Part shown: positions 7,553 through 15,371 of the stretch, in pieces | How positions within the stretch are numbered: position 1 is the stretch's first letter | How the letters are laid out: every line of letters begins with the position of its first letter | Assembly: GCA_937873145.1 (NCBI GenBank) | Contig: CALMVK010000281.1 | Span: 1-32,487, forward strand | From: an uncultured Granulicella sp. | Lineage (GTDB): Bacteria > Acidobacteriota > Terriglobia > Terriglobales > Acidobacteriaceae | Length of the DNA: 32,487 nucleotides | Direction: 5' to 3' | The notes under the pieces: model-generated | What the model was told of the DNA's origin: nothing | What the model saw: the letters and a program-made list of their open reading frames with translations, nothing else | Databases searched by the model: none | Translations under genes and position numbers: made by a program

Positions 7553-8467
7553 TTACTGGAGCGCGGCTCGGTCGCGGAAGCTTTGGGCGTCTTTGTTCTT
7601 GCCGGCGCGCTGCAGCACGATGGCGTGAAGAAGGTAGGTATCGCGGAGCTGGACGCGTAAATTGCCGGCGCGGTTGCTGTCCTTGACGTCCTTGGCCTGG
7701 TCGGCGAGCAGCGTGGCGAGGACCTCTTCGGCCTCGGCACAGTCGGCTGCCGAGCCTTTGAGATTGCCGGCGAGCGAGCGGACCTCGGCGCGGGTGATGT
7801 AGGCGATGGCGACGGCCTGGGTGTGCGGCATGGACCGGCCGGAAGTGGTGACGAGGTCGACGGCCTGGTTGGCGTAGACGCCGGCTTCAGGAAGGTGGGT
7901 GGAGCGTTTGCCGTCGACAATCAGTAGCAGGACCAGGTCGTTGAGGGCGGTGGCGCGAACCTCAAGCTGGGTGGTCGAGGAGAAGCGCTCCGAGGTCTGG
8001 ACGGCTTGGCGGCAAAGGTCGAGGGCGTCGGGTGTGCGGTCGAGCGAGGCTTGCTGGCAACGGGCGTGCAGGGGCTCGAAGGCACGGTCGACGAGGAGGT
8101 CGGTGTCGGGCGGGAGCTCCTTGAGCGAAAAGACGACGGTGGTGGTGATGATGGCGGGGCTGGGGCGGCCGTTGGTGATGAGCGGCGGGTAGGTGGCGCG
8201 GGAGTAGGCGTCGATGGCGGCTTGGCGCAGGAGGGTGGGGCCGCCGAGCGCCTGGACGGAGGTGACGTGGCCGGTGGAATCGACGTTGACCTGAAGCGGG
8301 ACGGAGCCTTCGATGCGGGCCTGACGGGCTTCGTCGGGGTAGAGGACGGGAGGCAGGGTGAGAGGCTCGTCGTGGATCTGGGTCGGGACCTGGGTCGGTG
8401 TAGGGGCAGTTTGCGCAGGGGTGCCGGTGCTTAGAAGCGCGAGGAGCAGAAGTGCGGGGAACTTCAC
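7553..8467 (-). CDS. secreted protein with TonB C-terminal-like domain and helical tail
   Basis: The 304-aa product begins at GTG with a signal peptide (MKFPALLLLALLSTGTPAQT). Residues about 35-115 match the TonB_C fold: PPVLYPDEARQARIEGSVPL, then a VDSTGHVTSVQALGG hairpin, then AAIDAYSRATYPPLITNG. The rest (about 130-300) is predicted alpha-helical, with TPR-like or solenoid character and many Ala/Leu pairs. Canonical TonB has a TM anchor, a Pro-rich spacer and the domain at its C terminus; here the domain is N-terminal after a cleavable signal and only a brief Pro-rich stretch precedes it. It is therefore unlikely to be an ExbBD-coupled energy transducer and is better called a TonB_C-domain periplasmic protein. 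Divergent from priA, same strand as the acyltransferase. Confidence 0.75.
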   Translation of the reverse strand: MKFPALLLLALLSTGTPAQTAPTPTQVPTQIHDEPLTLPPVLYPDEARQARIEGSVPLQVNVDSTGHVTSVQALGGPTLLRQAAIDAYSRATYPPLITNGRPSPAIITTTVVFSLKELPPDTDLLVDRAFEPLHARCQQASLDRTPDALDLCRQAVQTSERFSSTTQLEVRATALNDLVLLLIVDGKRSTHLPEAGVYANQAVDLVTTSGRSMPHTQAVAIAYITRAEVRSLAGNLKGSAADCAEAEEVLATLLADQAKDVKDSNRAGNLRVQLRDTYLLHAIVLQRAGKNKDAQSFRDRAALQ

Positions 8468-8496
8468 GGGTGGGAGTGCCTCCAGGATGAGGATAT

Positions 8497-8511
8497 AGGA
8501 GGACGTGATTG
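8497..8511 (+). promoter_or_regulatory. ribosome binding site and TTG start of priA
   Basis: AGGAGG lies 6 nt before TTG 8509, a near-ideal spacing. A GTG at 8539 would give an N terminus closer to relatives but has only a weak GGA upstream, so the choice between the two is open. Confidence 0.5.
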
Positions 8512-11052
8512 AGGACGGGGTGGGGTACCGTGGAAGATGTGCCTGCTTTCTGTGATGTCGCGCTGCCGGTTCCGCTGGATCGGACGTTTACCTACGCGGT
8601 CCAGGGGGAGGTGCCGACGGTGGGGGCACGGGTGATTGTGCCGTTCAGCGGGCAGCGGCTGATGGGCGTGGTCGTACGGCTGCACGACGACGCGCTGCCG
8701 GAGGGGGTGGAGGCCAAGCCGGTACAAACGGTGATGGACCAGGGCGCGCTGCTGGGGCAGGAGCAGATGGAGCTGGCACGGTGGATCGCAGGCTACTACT
8801 GCGCGCCGGTGGGGGAGGTGCTGCGGGGCATGCTGCCGCTTTCGGCCGAGGTGCGGCGGCAGTTTGTGTATCGGATCGGCGAGGCTGGGCGGCGCGTGCT
8901 GTATGACGGGGCGGCCAAGGGCGCGTCGCGGAGGTCGCGGCTGACGCCGGAAGAGCAGAACCGGGAGTACGCGGTGCTCAACTACCTGGAAAGCGGCGAG
9001 GCGGCCAAGGCGGGGGCGCTGCGGTCGGCGACGGGAGCTGGGCGCGGGCTGCTCGAAGGGATGGTGAAGAAGAAGTGGCTGGTGCGGGAGGCGCTGGCGG
9101 AGGAACGAAACGCGCGGCGGGTGGTGAAGGTGGCGGTGGCGCTGGAGCCGGTGGAGGGTGCTGGCGGGCGCAGGCTTCCGGCGCTGAATGAGAATCAGCT
9201 AGCGGTGCTGGCGGAGCTGGCCGCGGTGGGTGGGCGGCTCGCAATGGCGGACCTGCGGGAGCGGCTGCGGCGGCGGGAAGTCCCGGAATCGAGCGTGGCG
9301 ACGTTGGTGCGGCGCGGTTTGGTGGCGATCGAGGAGCAGGCAGAGGAGTTTGCGCTGGGTGGCGTAAGTGCGCGAGGCAAAAAGCATGCCCACGAGCACG
9401 CGCTGAACGAGGAGCAGATGGAGGTAGTGGGAACGCTGACGGCGGCGGTGGCGAAGGGTGGCTTCCGGCCGCACCTGCTCTATGGCGTAACGGGGTCGGG
9501 CAAGACGGCCGTGTACTTCGCGGCGATGCGCCGGGTGCTCGAGGCGGGGATGAGCTCGCTCCTGCTCGTGCCGGAGATTGGCTTGACGCCGGCGATGGCC
9601 GGGCAGATGGTGGCGGCGTTTGGGGGTGAGGTGGCGCTCTTGCACTCCGGCCTGACGCCGGATGAGCGAGCCGAGCAGTGGCACCGGATTCGGCGAGGCG
9701 AAGCTCGGATCGTGGTAGGCACGCGGTCTGCGGTGTTTGCGCCCATCGCGCGCATGGGGCTGGTGATTGTGGATGAGGAGCACGATGGCTCCTACAAGCA
9801 GGAGGAGACGCCGCGCTACCACGGGCGGGACGTGGCGGTGATGCGGGCCAAGCTGCATGGCTGCGTGGTGGTTCTGGGGTCGGCGACGCCGTCGCTCGAG
9901 AGCTGGGCGAATGCGGAGCGAGGCAAGTATGCGCTGGTGGAGATGCGCGGGAGGGTAATGGGCCGGGCGCTGCCGGCGGTGGAGCTGATCGACATGCGGG
10001 AGGAGTTTCAGGCGGTCGGCAAGGAGGAAATCTTCAGCCGGCGGCTGGTGGAGGAGACGCGGGCGGCGCTCGACCGGGGCGAGCAGGTGATCTTGCTGCT
10101 AAACCGGCGGGGCTACTCCTTCACCGTCATCTGCCGAAGCTGCGGAGAGAAGGTGGAGTGCGAGAACTGCGCGATCGCGATGACCTACCACAAGCCGGTG
10201 GACGCGACGGGCGACGGCCGGGCGGAGGCAGGGCAGCGCCTGGAGTGCCACTACTGCGGCTTTCGGCGGGTGGTTCCGAACAAATGCCCGAAGTGTGGGA
10301 GTGAGCACCTTTACTTTCTCGGAGCGGGTTCGCAGCAGGGCGAAGAAAAGCTCCGCGAGCTGTTTCCGGAGGCGCGGATCGGGAGGATGGATCGCGACAC
10401 GACCCGCGGGCGACATGACATGCAGCGGCTGCTGGCAAGGCTGCACGCGGGCGAGATCAACCTCCTGGTCGGGACGCAGATGATCGCCAAAGGTCATGAC
10501 ATTCACGGGGTGACGCTGGTGGGGGTAGTGGGCGCGGACTATGCGCTCGGCATGCCGGATTTTCGCGCGGCGGAGCGGGTCTTTCAGCTGCTGACGCAGG
10601 TCTCCGGACGCGCCGGGCGAGGGGAGCTGCCGGGCAAGGTGCTGGTGCAGAGCTATCACATGGACCACTACGCGGTGAAGTTTGCCGCGCGGCATGACTA
10701 CCCTGGCTTTGTGGCAAAGGAGATGCAGTTTCGGCGCAGTCTGCACTATCCGCCGTTTGCCGTCATTGCGAACGTGATCCTGCAAAGCGAGCGGCTGGAG
10801 GAGGCGGCTGGATGGGCGGCGGAGATCGGCCGGTGGTTTGAGCGCGCGCGGCCGGCCGGGGTGCGGGTGCTAGGACCGGCAGCCGCGCCGATCGTTAAAA
10901 TCAAGCGAATCTATCGATTTCACCTGATCCTGCGGGCGGAGCGGCGGGCTGCGTTGGGTGAGGCGCTGAGAGGAATGATCGGGTTTGCAGCGGAAGCAGG
11001 AATTCCGCGAAGGCAGATGATTGTGGATGTAGACGCGGTGCACCTGATGTAA
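8509..11052 (+). CDS. priA: PriA replication restart helicase (primosomal protein N')
   Basis: A 3'-5' superfamily 2 DNA helicase that recognises stalled forks and reloads the replisome. The 847 aa show the N-terminal 3'-DNA-binding domain (CDVALPVPLDRTFTY), a winged-helix region to about 310, Walker A GVTGSGKT near residue 326 and the DEEH box near 422. A Zn-binding insert at about 543-597 has four CxxC pairs (CRSC, CENC, CHYC, CPKC). Motif V/VI segments GTQMIAKGHD and QVSGRAGRG follow. All expected catalytic features are present, so it should be active. It is longer than the ~730-aa E. coli protein, mainly through the region at about 120-290. It is convergent with the M50 gene; the stops are 4 nt apart. 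The start codon is uncertain (TTG 8509 or GTG 8539). Confidence 0.95.
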   Translation: MRTGWGTVEDVPAFCDVALPVPLDRTFTYAVQGEVPTVGARVIVPFSGQRLMGVVVRLHDDALPEGVEAKPVQTVMDQGALLGQEQMELARWIAGYYCAPVGEVLRGMLPLSAEVRRQFVYRIGEAGRRVLYDGAAKGASRRSRLTPEEQNREYAVLNYLESGEAAKAGALRSATGAGRGLLEGMVKKKWLVREALAEERNARRVVKVAVALEPVEGAGGRRLPALNENQLAVLAELAAVGGRLAMADLRERLRRREVPESSVATLVRRGLVAIEEQAEEFALGGVSARGKKHAHEHALNEEQMEVVGTLTAAVAKGGFRPHLLYGVTGSGKTAVYFAAMRRVLEAGMSSLLLVPEIGLTPAMAGQMVAAFGGEVALLHSGLTPDERAEQWHRIRRGEARIVVGTRSAVFAPIARMGLVIVDEEHDGSYKQEETPRYHGRDVAVMRAKLHGCVVVLGSATPSLESWANAERGKYALVEMRGRVMGRALPAVELIDMREEFQAVGKEEIFSRRLVEETRAALDRGEQVILLLNRRGYSFTVICRSCGEKVECENCAIAMTYHKPVDATGDGRAEAGQRLECHYCGFRRVVPNKCPKCGSEHLYFLGAGSQQGEEKLRELFPEARIGRMDRDTTRGRHDMQRLLARLHAGEINLLVGTQMIAKGHDIHGVTLVGVVGADYALGMPDFRAAERVFQLLTQVSGRAGRGELPGKVLVQSYHMDHYAVKFAARHDYPGFVAKEMQFRRSLHYPPFAVIANVILQSERLEEAAGWAAEIGRWFERARPAGVRVLGPAAAPIVKIKRIYRFHLILRAERRAALGEALRGMIGFAAEAGIPRRQMIVDVDAVHLM

Positions 11053-11056
11053 CCGC

Positions 11057-12070
11057 TTAATGGGCGTGGCCCGGGATGGCGTGCAGGATGTCCAGCAGGC
11101 TGTAGCCGGCGAAGGGCTGGTAGGTTCCGCAGAGCAGCAGGATGGCCAGCGAGGCTGGGATGAGGAGTTTGGCGACTGGGCTGAGTGGACTGCGGTCCGA
11201 GACGCGAGGGTGGCGCATGGCGGGGGTCATCAGGATAGCTCCCCAAAGCAGCCAGCCGGCCCATTGGGTGATCCCGAGGACGAAGAGGACAGCGACCACC
11301 AGGCGCGTCGACCAGCGATGAAACGTGGGCGAGATGGCGTAGGCGAGATGGCCGCCATCAAGCTGACCGGCCGGGATGAGGTTGAGCGCGGTGATGAGCA
11401 AGCCCATCCAACTGGCGATGAGGATAGGGTGCGGCGTGGCGAGAGAGTCAAGCCCGGATTTGCCGCCGAAGTGAAGGAGGCGCAGCAAGGATAGAAGCAG
11501 CGGAACGCCGACACGCGGAAGTTGTGCCTGGTGGGTGTAGGTGGAGAGCGAAAGCCCCAGAGCAAGGGTCCAGACGGTGACAAGGAAGCCGGCGACCGGA
11601 CCAGATGCGCCGATGACGACCAGAGCGGTACGGCTGACAATGCGCGAACGCAGGCGGATAACCGCGCCGAAGGTGCCGCTGAGCGATGGGGCGGGCAGCA
11701 TGTGAGGCAGGGTCGCGCGGACGCCGAAGTACCGGCAGGCAAAGTAATGGCCAAACTCATGGGTGAGCAGGATTCCGATCAAGGTGAGCGAAAAAGGCAA
11801 GCCACTGGTCAGGCTGCGCAGGTTCGCAAAGGCCCAGCGGTAGGGGAGCACGTCCGCGTCCGACGACAAGGGTGCGATGCCGTTGCGAAAGTCGTACATG
11901 TAGCGCATGCCGACCGCGGTGGTCGTGAAGAGGGTGACGAGCAGCAAGCCCAGGGGGATCGCAAATTGGGCTAGGCTAACCCGTCTGGCCGTGGAGACCC
12001 GGGGGAGTGCTGGATCGATCAGTGAGGGGGAGGTCAATGGGAACCTGAGTTCAGCAGAAAGGGGAGGCAC
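11057..12070 (-). CDS. site-2-protease-family (M50) membrane zinc metalloprotease
   Basis: The 337-aa multi-pass protein is of the intramembrane metalloprotease type. HEFGH at residues 104-108 supplies the two zinc His and the catalytic Glu. The second motif NLIPAGQLDGGH (230-241) supplies the zinc Asp. About seven hydrophobic segments surround them. No PDZ domain is visible between the motifs, unlike RseP; this matches the shorter EGY/YwhC-like branch of the family. The substrate is unknown; family members cleave anti-sigma factors or signal-peptide remnants. The start is GTG at 12070 without a clear ribosome site. It lies 29 nt downstream of the HU gene on the same strand, so the two are probably cotranscribed. 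Confidence 0.85.
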   Translation of the reverse strand: MPPLSAELRFPLTSPSLIDPALPRVSTARRVSLAQFAIPLGLLLVTLFTTTAVGMRYMYDFRNGIAPLSSDADVLPYRWAFANLRSLTSGLPFSLTLIGILLTHEFGHYFACRYFGVRATLPHMLPAPSLSGTFGAVIRLRSRIVSRTALVVIGASGPVAGFLVTVWTLALGLSLSTYTHQAQLPRVGVPLLLSLLRLLHFGGKSGLDSLATPHPILIASWMGLLITALNLIPAGQLDGGHLAYAISPTFHRWSTRLVVAVLFVLGITQWAGWLLWGAILMTPAMRHPRVSDRSPLSPVAKLLIPASLAILLLCGTYQPFAGYSLLDILHAIPGHAH

Positions 12071-12099
12071 AGCGTGGACGAAGCTCAGCGAAGGAGGGA

Positions 12100-12369
12100 C
12101 TAATCGAGGACTTGCAGCTCCTTGCCTGGCTTGAAACGGATGGCTTTCCCGGGAGCAATGGACACTTCGGCCCCGGTGCGCGGATTGCGTCCGACCCCGG
12201 TCTTGCGAGGCTTGACGGTGAAGACGCCAAAGCCGCGGAGCTCAATGCGCTCGCCGTCGACGAGGCTTTGCTTCATCGACTCGAAGATCGCGTCTACGGC
12301 GGCTTCGGCTTTGGTGCGGACAAGGCCGGTGCGCTCGACGACCCGTTGAATTAGATCCTGTTTGATCAA
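12100..12369 (-). CDS. HU/IHF-family nucleoid DNA-binding protein
   Basis: Small basic histone-like protein (89 aa) that bends DNA as a dimer. It begins TTG-Ile-Lys-Gln-Asp-Leu-Ile, has the two-helix dimerisation region, then GERIELRGFGVFTVKPRKTG. The beta-arm carries GRNPRTGAEVSIAPGKAIRF, where the Arg-Asn-Pro tip intercalates between base pairs. The length is normal for the family. IELRGFG and RNPRTG resemble IHF-type subunits as much as HU, so the subclass is left open. The TTG start is preceded by GAGG. It is the first gene of a probable two-gene leftward unit with the M50 protease. Confidence 0.93.
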   Translation of the reverse strand: MIKQDLIQRVVERTGLVRTKAEAAVDAIFESMKQSLVDGERIELRGFGVFTVKPRKTGVGRNPRTGAEVSIAPGKAIRFKPGKELQVLD

Positions 12370-12616
12370 CTCTGCCTCGTGTGATTCGTCAACGTAGATG
12401 AGGTGGACTCACCCGGAGAGGGTTCTGAGCGCGAAGACGCGCGGGATTAGGCCAAGCTTTCCTCAGACTCGGACTAGAAGCGATGGTAGAAAGAGGAGGC
12501 GGGAATGTCAATGGAACGAAATGGGTAGAGGGACGGCGGTTTCGTAGAGTTCTGGGAGTCGCTGGAATGATTGCAAGAAGGTGACTAAAGTCACTTGGAA
12601 AGCGAGGTAGACAAAG
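12370..12616. other. divergent intergenic region between the HU gene and dcd
   Basis: 247 bp with no convincing gene. It must carry the promoters of both divergent units. A GCGCG/CGCGC dyad with AAGA centre lies near 12430-12443. A perfect GTGACT-AA-AGTCAC palindrome (listed separately) lies 22 bp before dcd. Confidence 0.5.
12580..12598. promoter_or_regulatory. palindromic operator candidate upstream of dcd
   Basis: GTGACT-AA-AGTCAC (12581-12594) is a perfect 14-bp inverted repeat, preceded by G and followed by TTGG. It ends 22 bp before the dcd start, where a repressor or activator could act. A related site, GGTTACTAAAGTAGC, occurs just after the luxR gene. Confidence 0.45.
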
Positions 12617-13171
12617 ATGTCAATCAAAAGCGATGGCTGGATTCGCGAGCAGGCACTTGCACACGGAATGATTGCGCCCTTCAGCGAAAAGCAGGTGAAG
12701 GATGGGGTGATCTCCTATGGACTGTCCTCGTACGGGTACGATCTGCGCGTTTCGGATGAGTTCAAAATCTTCACCAACGTGAACAGCGCGATTATCGATC
12801 CAAAGGCGTTCGACGAGCGGTCGTTTGTGAGCGTTCAGGCGCCCAGCGTGATCATTCCGCCGAACTCGTTTGCTTTGGCAAGATCGATGGAATACTTCAA
12901 GATTCCGCGTGATGTGCTGACGATCTGTGTAGGAAAGTCTACCTATGCACGCTGCGGGATCATCGTCAACGTGACTCCGTTTGAGCCGGAGTGGGAGGGT
13001 TTTGTAACCCTCGAGATCTCGAACACGACCCCGCTTCCAGCCCGGGTGTACGCCTATGAGGGACTATGCCAGATCCTCTTCTTTCAGTCCGATCAGGTCT
13101 GTGAGGTTAGCTACGCGGACCGCAAAGGCAAGTATCAACATCAGCAGGGAATCGTACTTCCCAAGCTCTAG
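12617..13171 (+). CDS. dcd: dCTP deaminase
   Basis: Converts dCTP to dUTP (or to dUMP in the bifunctional branch), feeding dTMP synthesis. The 184 aa match the trimeric dUTPase-fold family throughout. The nucleotide-binding KSTYARCG lies at 107-114, and [17 protein letters not shown] includes Glu133, equivalent to the catalytic Glu of E. coli Dcd. The tail [11 protein letters not shown] folds over the site. The gene starts at ATG and lies 8 nt before a LuxR-type regulator, probably in one operon. Whether it also hydrolyses the triphosphate cannot be judged by eye. Confidence 0.95.
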   Translation: MSIKSDGWIREQALAHGMIAPFSEKQVKDGVISYGLSSYGYDLRVSDEFKIFTNVNSAIIDPKAFDERSFVSVQAPSVIIPPNSFALARSMEYFKIPRDVLTICVGKSTYARCGIIVNVTPFEPEWEGFVTLEISNTTPLPARVYAYEGLCQILFFQSDQVCEVSYADRKGKYQHQQGIVLPKL

Positions 13172-13179
13172 GGTGACGG

Positions 13180-13818
13180 ATGCAGAACGGGCGCTTACCG
13201 AAGGTTGGATTGCTGGCAGAAGACGGCATGCGGATTATGGGCATCCGGTCGATCCTCCAGGACCAGGAGCTCTTCGACCTGGCTTTGGTAACAGGCCCAG
13301 AGGATCGTCTCTGTGCGCCGCTCGGTTTCGTGCTGGTGGACTCTTCGGTAACGAGTGAGCTGTTTCAGCTGCTGCGAGCGTTTCGGGAGCAGCGGCCTAC
13401 GATTCGGCTTTTAGTGCTGGGGCATGAGACCGGCCTGGCGCACGTCGAACGGGTGATCGGGGCGGGTGCAAAGGGCTATCTGACCCATGCAGCGAGTGAG
13501 CAGGAGTTACGTACCGCAATCGAGGTCGTGATGGATGGCTCTCTATGGGCGCCACGCCGCGTGCTGTCGCATCTGCTTGAATCCAGACTCGAAGGCGTGG
13601 ATGCAGAGGCCGAGGTAAGTTTCACCAAACGTGAGCTGGAGGTGCTAAGCCTGCTCGTGCTAGGGCAGCCGAACCGGCAGATTGCCTCGCAGTTGGGGGT
13701 GGACGAGAGCACGATCAAAGCACACATGGGTCGGTTAATGCGCAAGGCCGGAGTGGACAATCGGACGGCGCTGAGTATGCGGGCACTGGAACGGCGGTGG
13801 GCGACCCAGGTATCTTAA
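13180..13818 (+). CDS. NarL/LuxR-family response regulator
   Basis: Two-domain transcription regulator (212 aa). The receiver domain (about 8-125) has Glu14-Asp15 in the acidic pocket, the likely phospho-acceptor Asp54 (FVLVDSS) and Lys98 (GAGAKGYL). The usual Thr/Ser switch residue after strand 4 is Gly81 (LLVLGHE), so switching may be atypical. The LuxR-type helix-turn-helix covers about 146-205: FTKRELEVLSLLVLG, then QIASQLGVDESTIKAHMGRL. No histidine kinase gene is nearby. Its 8-nt distance from dcd suggests cotranscription; palindromes before dcd and just after this gene could be its own targets. Confidence 0.88.
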   Translation: MQNGRLPKVGLLAEDGMRIMGIRSILQDQELFDLALVTGPEDRLCAPLGFVLVDSSVTSELFQLLRAFREQRPTIRLLVLGHETGLAHVERVIGAGAKGYLTHAASEQELRTAIEVVMDGSLWAPRRVLSHLLESRLEGVDAEAEVSFTKRELEVLSLLVLGQPNRQIASQLGVDESTIKAHMGRLMRKAGVDNRTALSMRALERRWATQVS

Positions 13819-13845
13819 CCACTTCCAAGTGGTTACTAAAGTAGC
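13817..13845. promoter_or_regulatory. two overlapping dyads after luxR, related to the pre-dcd palindrome
   Basis: AACCACTT-CC-AAGTGGTT (13817-13834) is a perfect 18-bp inverted repeat that begins in the luxR stop codon. Overlapping it, GGTTACTAAAGTAGC (13831-13845) has ACT-AA-AGT at its centre, the same core as the site before dcd. No T-run follows, so an operator is more likely than a terminator. Confidence 0.45.
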
Positions 13846-13916
13846 TATACCTTGGTACTGTTGCGGTTACTTTTGTTATCTGGCATTCTTTGTTCAAGCA
13901 ACAGACCTGGGAGAGT

Positions 13917-13970
13917 GGGGTTGTAGCGGGGCAGAAGCGATTCTGAGCCGTTTACAACCCCCTATTTTTG
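13917..13970 (+). terminator. long hairpin terminator of the dcd-luxR unit
   Basis: GGGGTTGTA (13917-13925) pairs exactly with TACAACCCC (13953-13961). The enclosed bases can extend the stem through CAGAA/TTCTG with a GCGA loop. CCTATTTTTG follows. The shape is that of a rho-independent terminator with an unusually long, interrupted stem. It lies about 100 nt after the luxR stop. Confidence 0.6.
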
Positions 13971-14114
13971 TTCTTTGTTGCTGTTATCCGTGGGCTGTCC
14001 TCGAGTCTGGCCGCTTGCTCGCGCATAAGCCAACCTACCTTCCCTGAACTCCGTCCAAGCATACGATTGCCAACGGAAAGATTTTCATCGTACGAAGGCA
14101 TGAACGGAGGAATT

Positions 14115-14816
14115 ATGAAGCGGTTTACAGCGTATGCGGCGGTTGGCACGATGGTGGCGGTTGGTTTGGTTCAGCCTTCTTTGGCACAGGATAAGAGTAA
14201 GGATGGAGAGAGACTCAGTGCGGCCTCGGCCGTGATTGAAGAGGTCATGGGAACACCGGACAAGGCGATTCCGCATTCGATTTTGTCCGGAGCCTCCTGC
14301 GTTGTGGTGATTCCAAGCTATAAAAAAGGTGCTTTCCTGGTGGGTGCGCAGTATGGGCAGGGTGTGGCTACGTGTCGGACGCCCCAGGGTTGGAGCGCCC
14401 CTGTGTTCGTGAAGCTGGAGGGCGGAAGCTTCGGGTTTCAGGCTGGCGGTCAGTCGACTGATCTGATCTTGATCGCAATGAACCATGGTGGTTTGGAGCA
14501 TATGCTGTCCAGCAAATTTAAAATTGGAGGCGACGCTGCTGCCTCTGCCGGACCGGTTGGGCGTGATGCCCAGGCTGGCACCGACTGGAAGCTGAACGCC
14601 GAGTTCCTGACCTATTCCCGGTCCAAGGGTCTGTTCGCTGGAATCGACCTGGATGGAACAGTGCTCTCCCAGAACACAGACGGAACGCGTTCCGAGTACG
14701 GTGCCAATGTCCCGTACAACACCGTTCTACAAGGTGGTGTGCCGACACCGGACAACGCTCGCATCTTCGTGAGCAGCGTGGCGAAGTATTTTGTGAGTGC
14801 AAGGGACAGCCAGTAA
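14115..14816 (+). CDS. secreted Ysc84/SYLF-domain lipid-binding protein
   Basis: The 233-aa product has a signal peptide (MKRFTAYAAVGTMVAVGLVQ, cleavage likely after PSLA) and a SYLF domain covering most of the rest. Recognisable segments are DKAIPHSILSGASCVVVIPS, KKGAFLVGAQYGQGVATCR, GGSFGFQAGGQSTDLILIAM, and near the end FAGIDLDGTVLSQN followed by an N-YG segment. SYLF proteins bind phosphoinositides in eukaryotes; bacterial ones are periplasmic or outer-membrane-associated with an unclear role. The start at 14115 is fixed by GGAGG 4 nt upstream and by the clean signal peptide. It is monocistronic between two terminators. Confidence 0.85.
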   Translation: MKRFTAYAAVGTMVAVGLVQPSLAQDKSKDGERLSAASAVIEEVMGTPDKAIPHSILSGASCVVVIPSYKKGAFLVGAQYGQGVATCRTPQGWSAPVFVKLEGGSFGFQAGGQSTDLILIAMNHGGLEHMLSSKFKIGGDAAASAGPVGRDAQAGTDWKLNAEFLTYSRSKGLFAGIDLDGTVLSQNTDGTRSEYGANVPYNTVLQGGVPTPDNARIFVSSVAKYFVSARDSQ

Positions 14817-14840
14817 TTTAAACCGATAACAAGCCCTATA

Positions 14841-14881
14841 GACCGTCGCAGGGGTTTTTAGCCTGCGGCGGTCTTTAGTTT
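14841..14881 (+). terminator. rho-independent terminator after the SYLF gene
   Basis: GACCGTCGCAGG (14841-14852) pairs with CCTGCGGCGGTC (14862-14873) with one G-U. The loop includes a run of five T. TTTAGTTT follows. It lies 24 nt after the stop and abuts the stop of the convergent small gene. Confidence 0.8.
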
Positions 14882-15159
14882 CAGTCGCAGAAATAGCCAA
14901 TTTGGGTGAGGGTTTGGTCGCTCAGCTTTACCCCTCGAAGACGAGCGCTAGGCGCGGTATAGAGCTCGCTATGGAACCGTTTCAGCACCGTTGCAGGCAA
15001 GTCTGTGTCCCTCAGCAAACGCATAAGAGCGGCACTGTCGGTGTCGTAGACGTGTGTTCCGGGAAGTCCGCACGAGGGTTGAATGGTAAGGGAGAGCGGA
15101 ATAGTGACTGCTCCCGGAAGGGCCGGACCGGAGTGCCTGGAGGTAAGATTCATACGCAT
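14881..15159 (-). CDS. small hypothetical protein
   Basis: I do not recognise this 92-aa protein. Reasons to think it real: it fills the strip between a terminator and the divergent metH gene, does not overlap any other gene, and has a balanced composition. Its C-terminal half has a regular pattern (TDSAALMRLLRDTDLPATVL, then RFHSELY and LTQIGYFCD) that looks like two helices around a short loop. There is no signal peptide or TM segment. It contains two Cys (PSCG and the penultimate residue). No clear ribosome site precedes ATG 15159 or the alternative ATG 15153. A CCCCA-C-TGGGG palindrome sits 18 bp upstream of its start. Confidence 0.5.
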   Translation of the reverse strand: MRMNLTSRHSGPALPGAVTIPLSLTIQPSCGLPGTHVYDTDSAALMRLLRDTDLPATVLKRFHSELYTAPSARLRGVKLSDQTLTQIGYFCD

Positions 15160-15176
15160 GCCGCGATAGTGTCATT

Positions 15177-15187
15177 CCCCACTGGGG
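15177..15187. promoter_or_regulatory. CCCCA-C-TGGGG palindrome between the small gene and metH
   Basis: An 11-bp perfect dyad with a single central base, too tight for an RNA hairpin but suited to a dimeric protein. It lies in the divergent region serving the small leftward gene and metH. The bound factor is unknown. Confidence 0.25.
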
Positions 15188-15371
15188 GACAGAATGCCTC
15201 TTCGGTCTACGGCTGAAGGACAAAAGTGTAGGCGTCCTGCTGCAAAGGTGTGATCGCGCAGGCTTCGGGTTGCAGCCGCCTTCGAGCCTCAAGGCCTCCC
15301 GTGAGGCGATACCGGGTCTCAGCGTCCACGAGCAAGCTGTGTGGGCTCGTATACTGGTAAAGGCAGACGCC

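Noticed and set aside
12617..13171. Anti-phage dCTP deaminase defence gene
   Set aside because: Length and motifs match housekeeping Dcd, and no defence gene is beside it.
15160..15371. SAM, SAH or cobalamin riboswitch before metH
   Set aside because: I looked for the conserved cores and did not find them; only short unrelated stems are visible.
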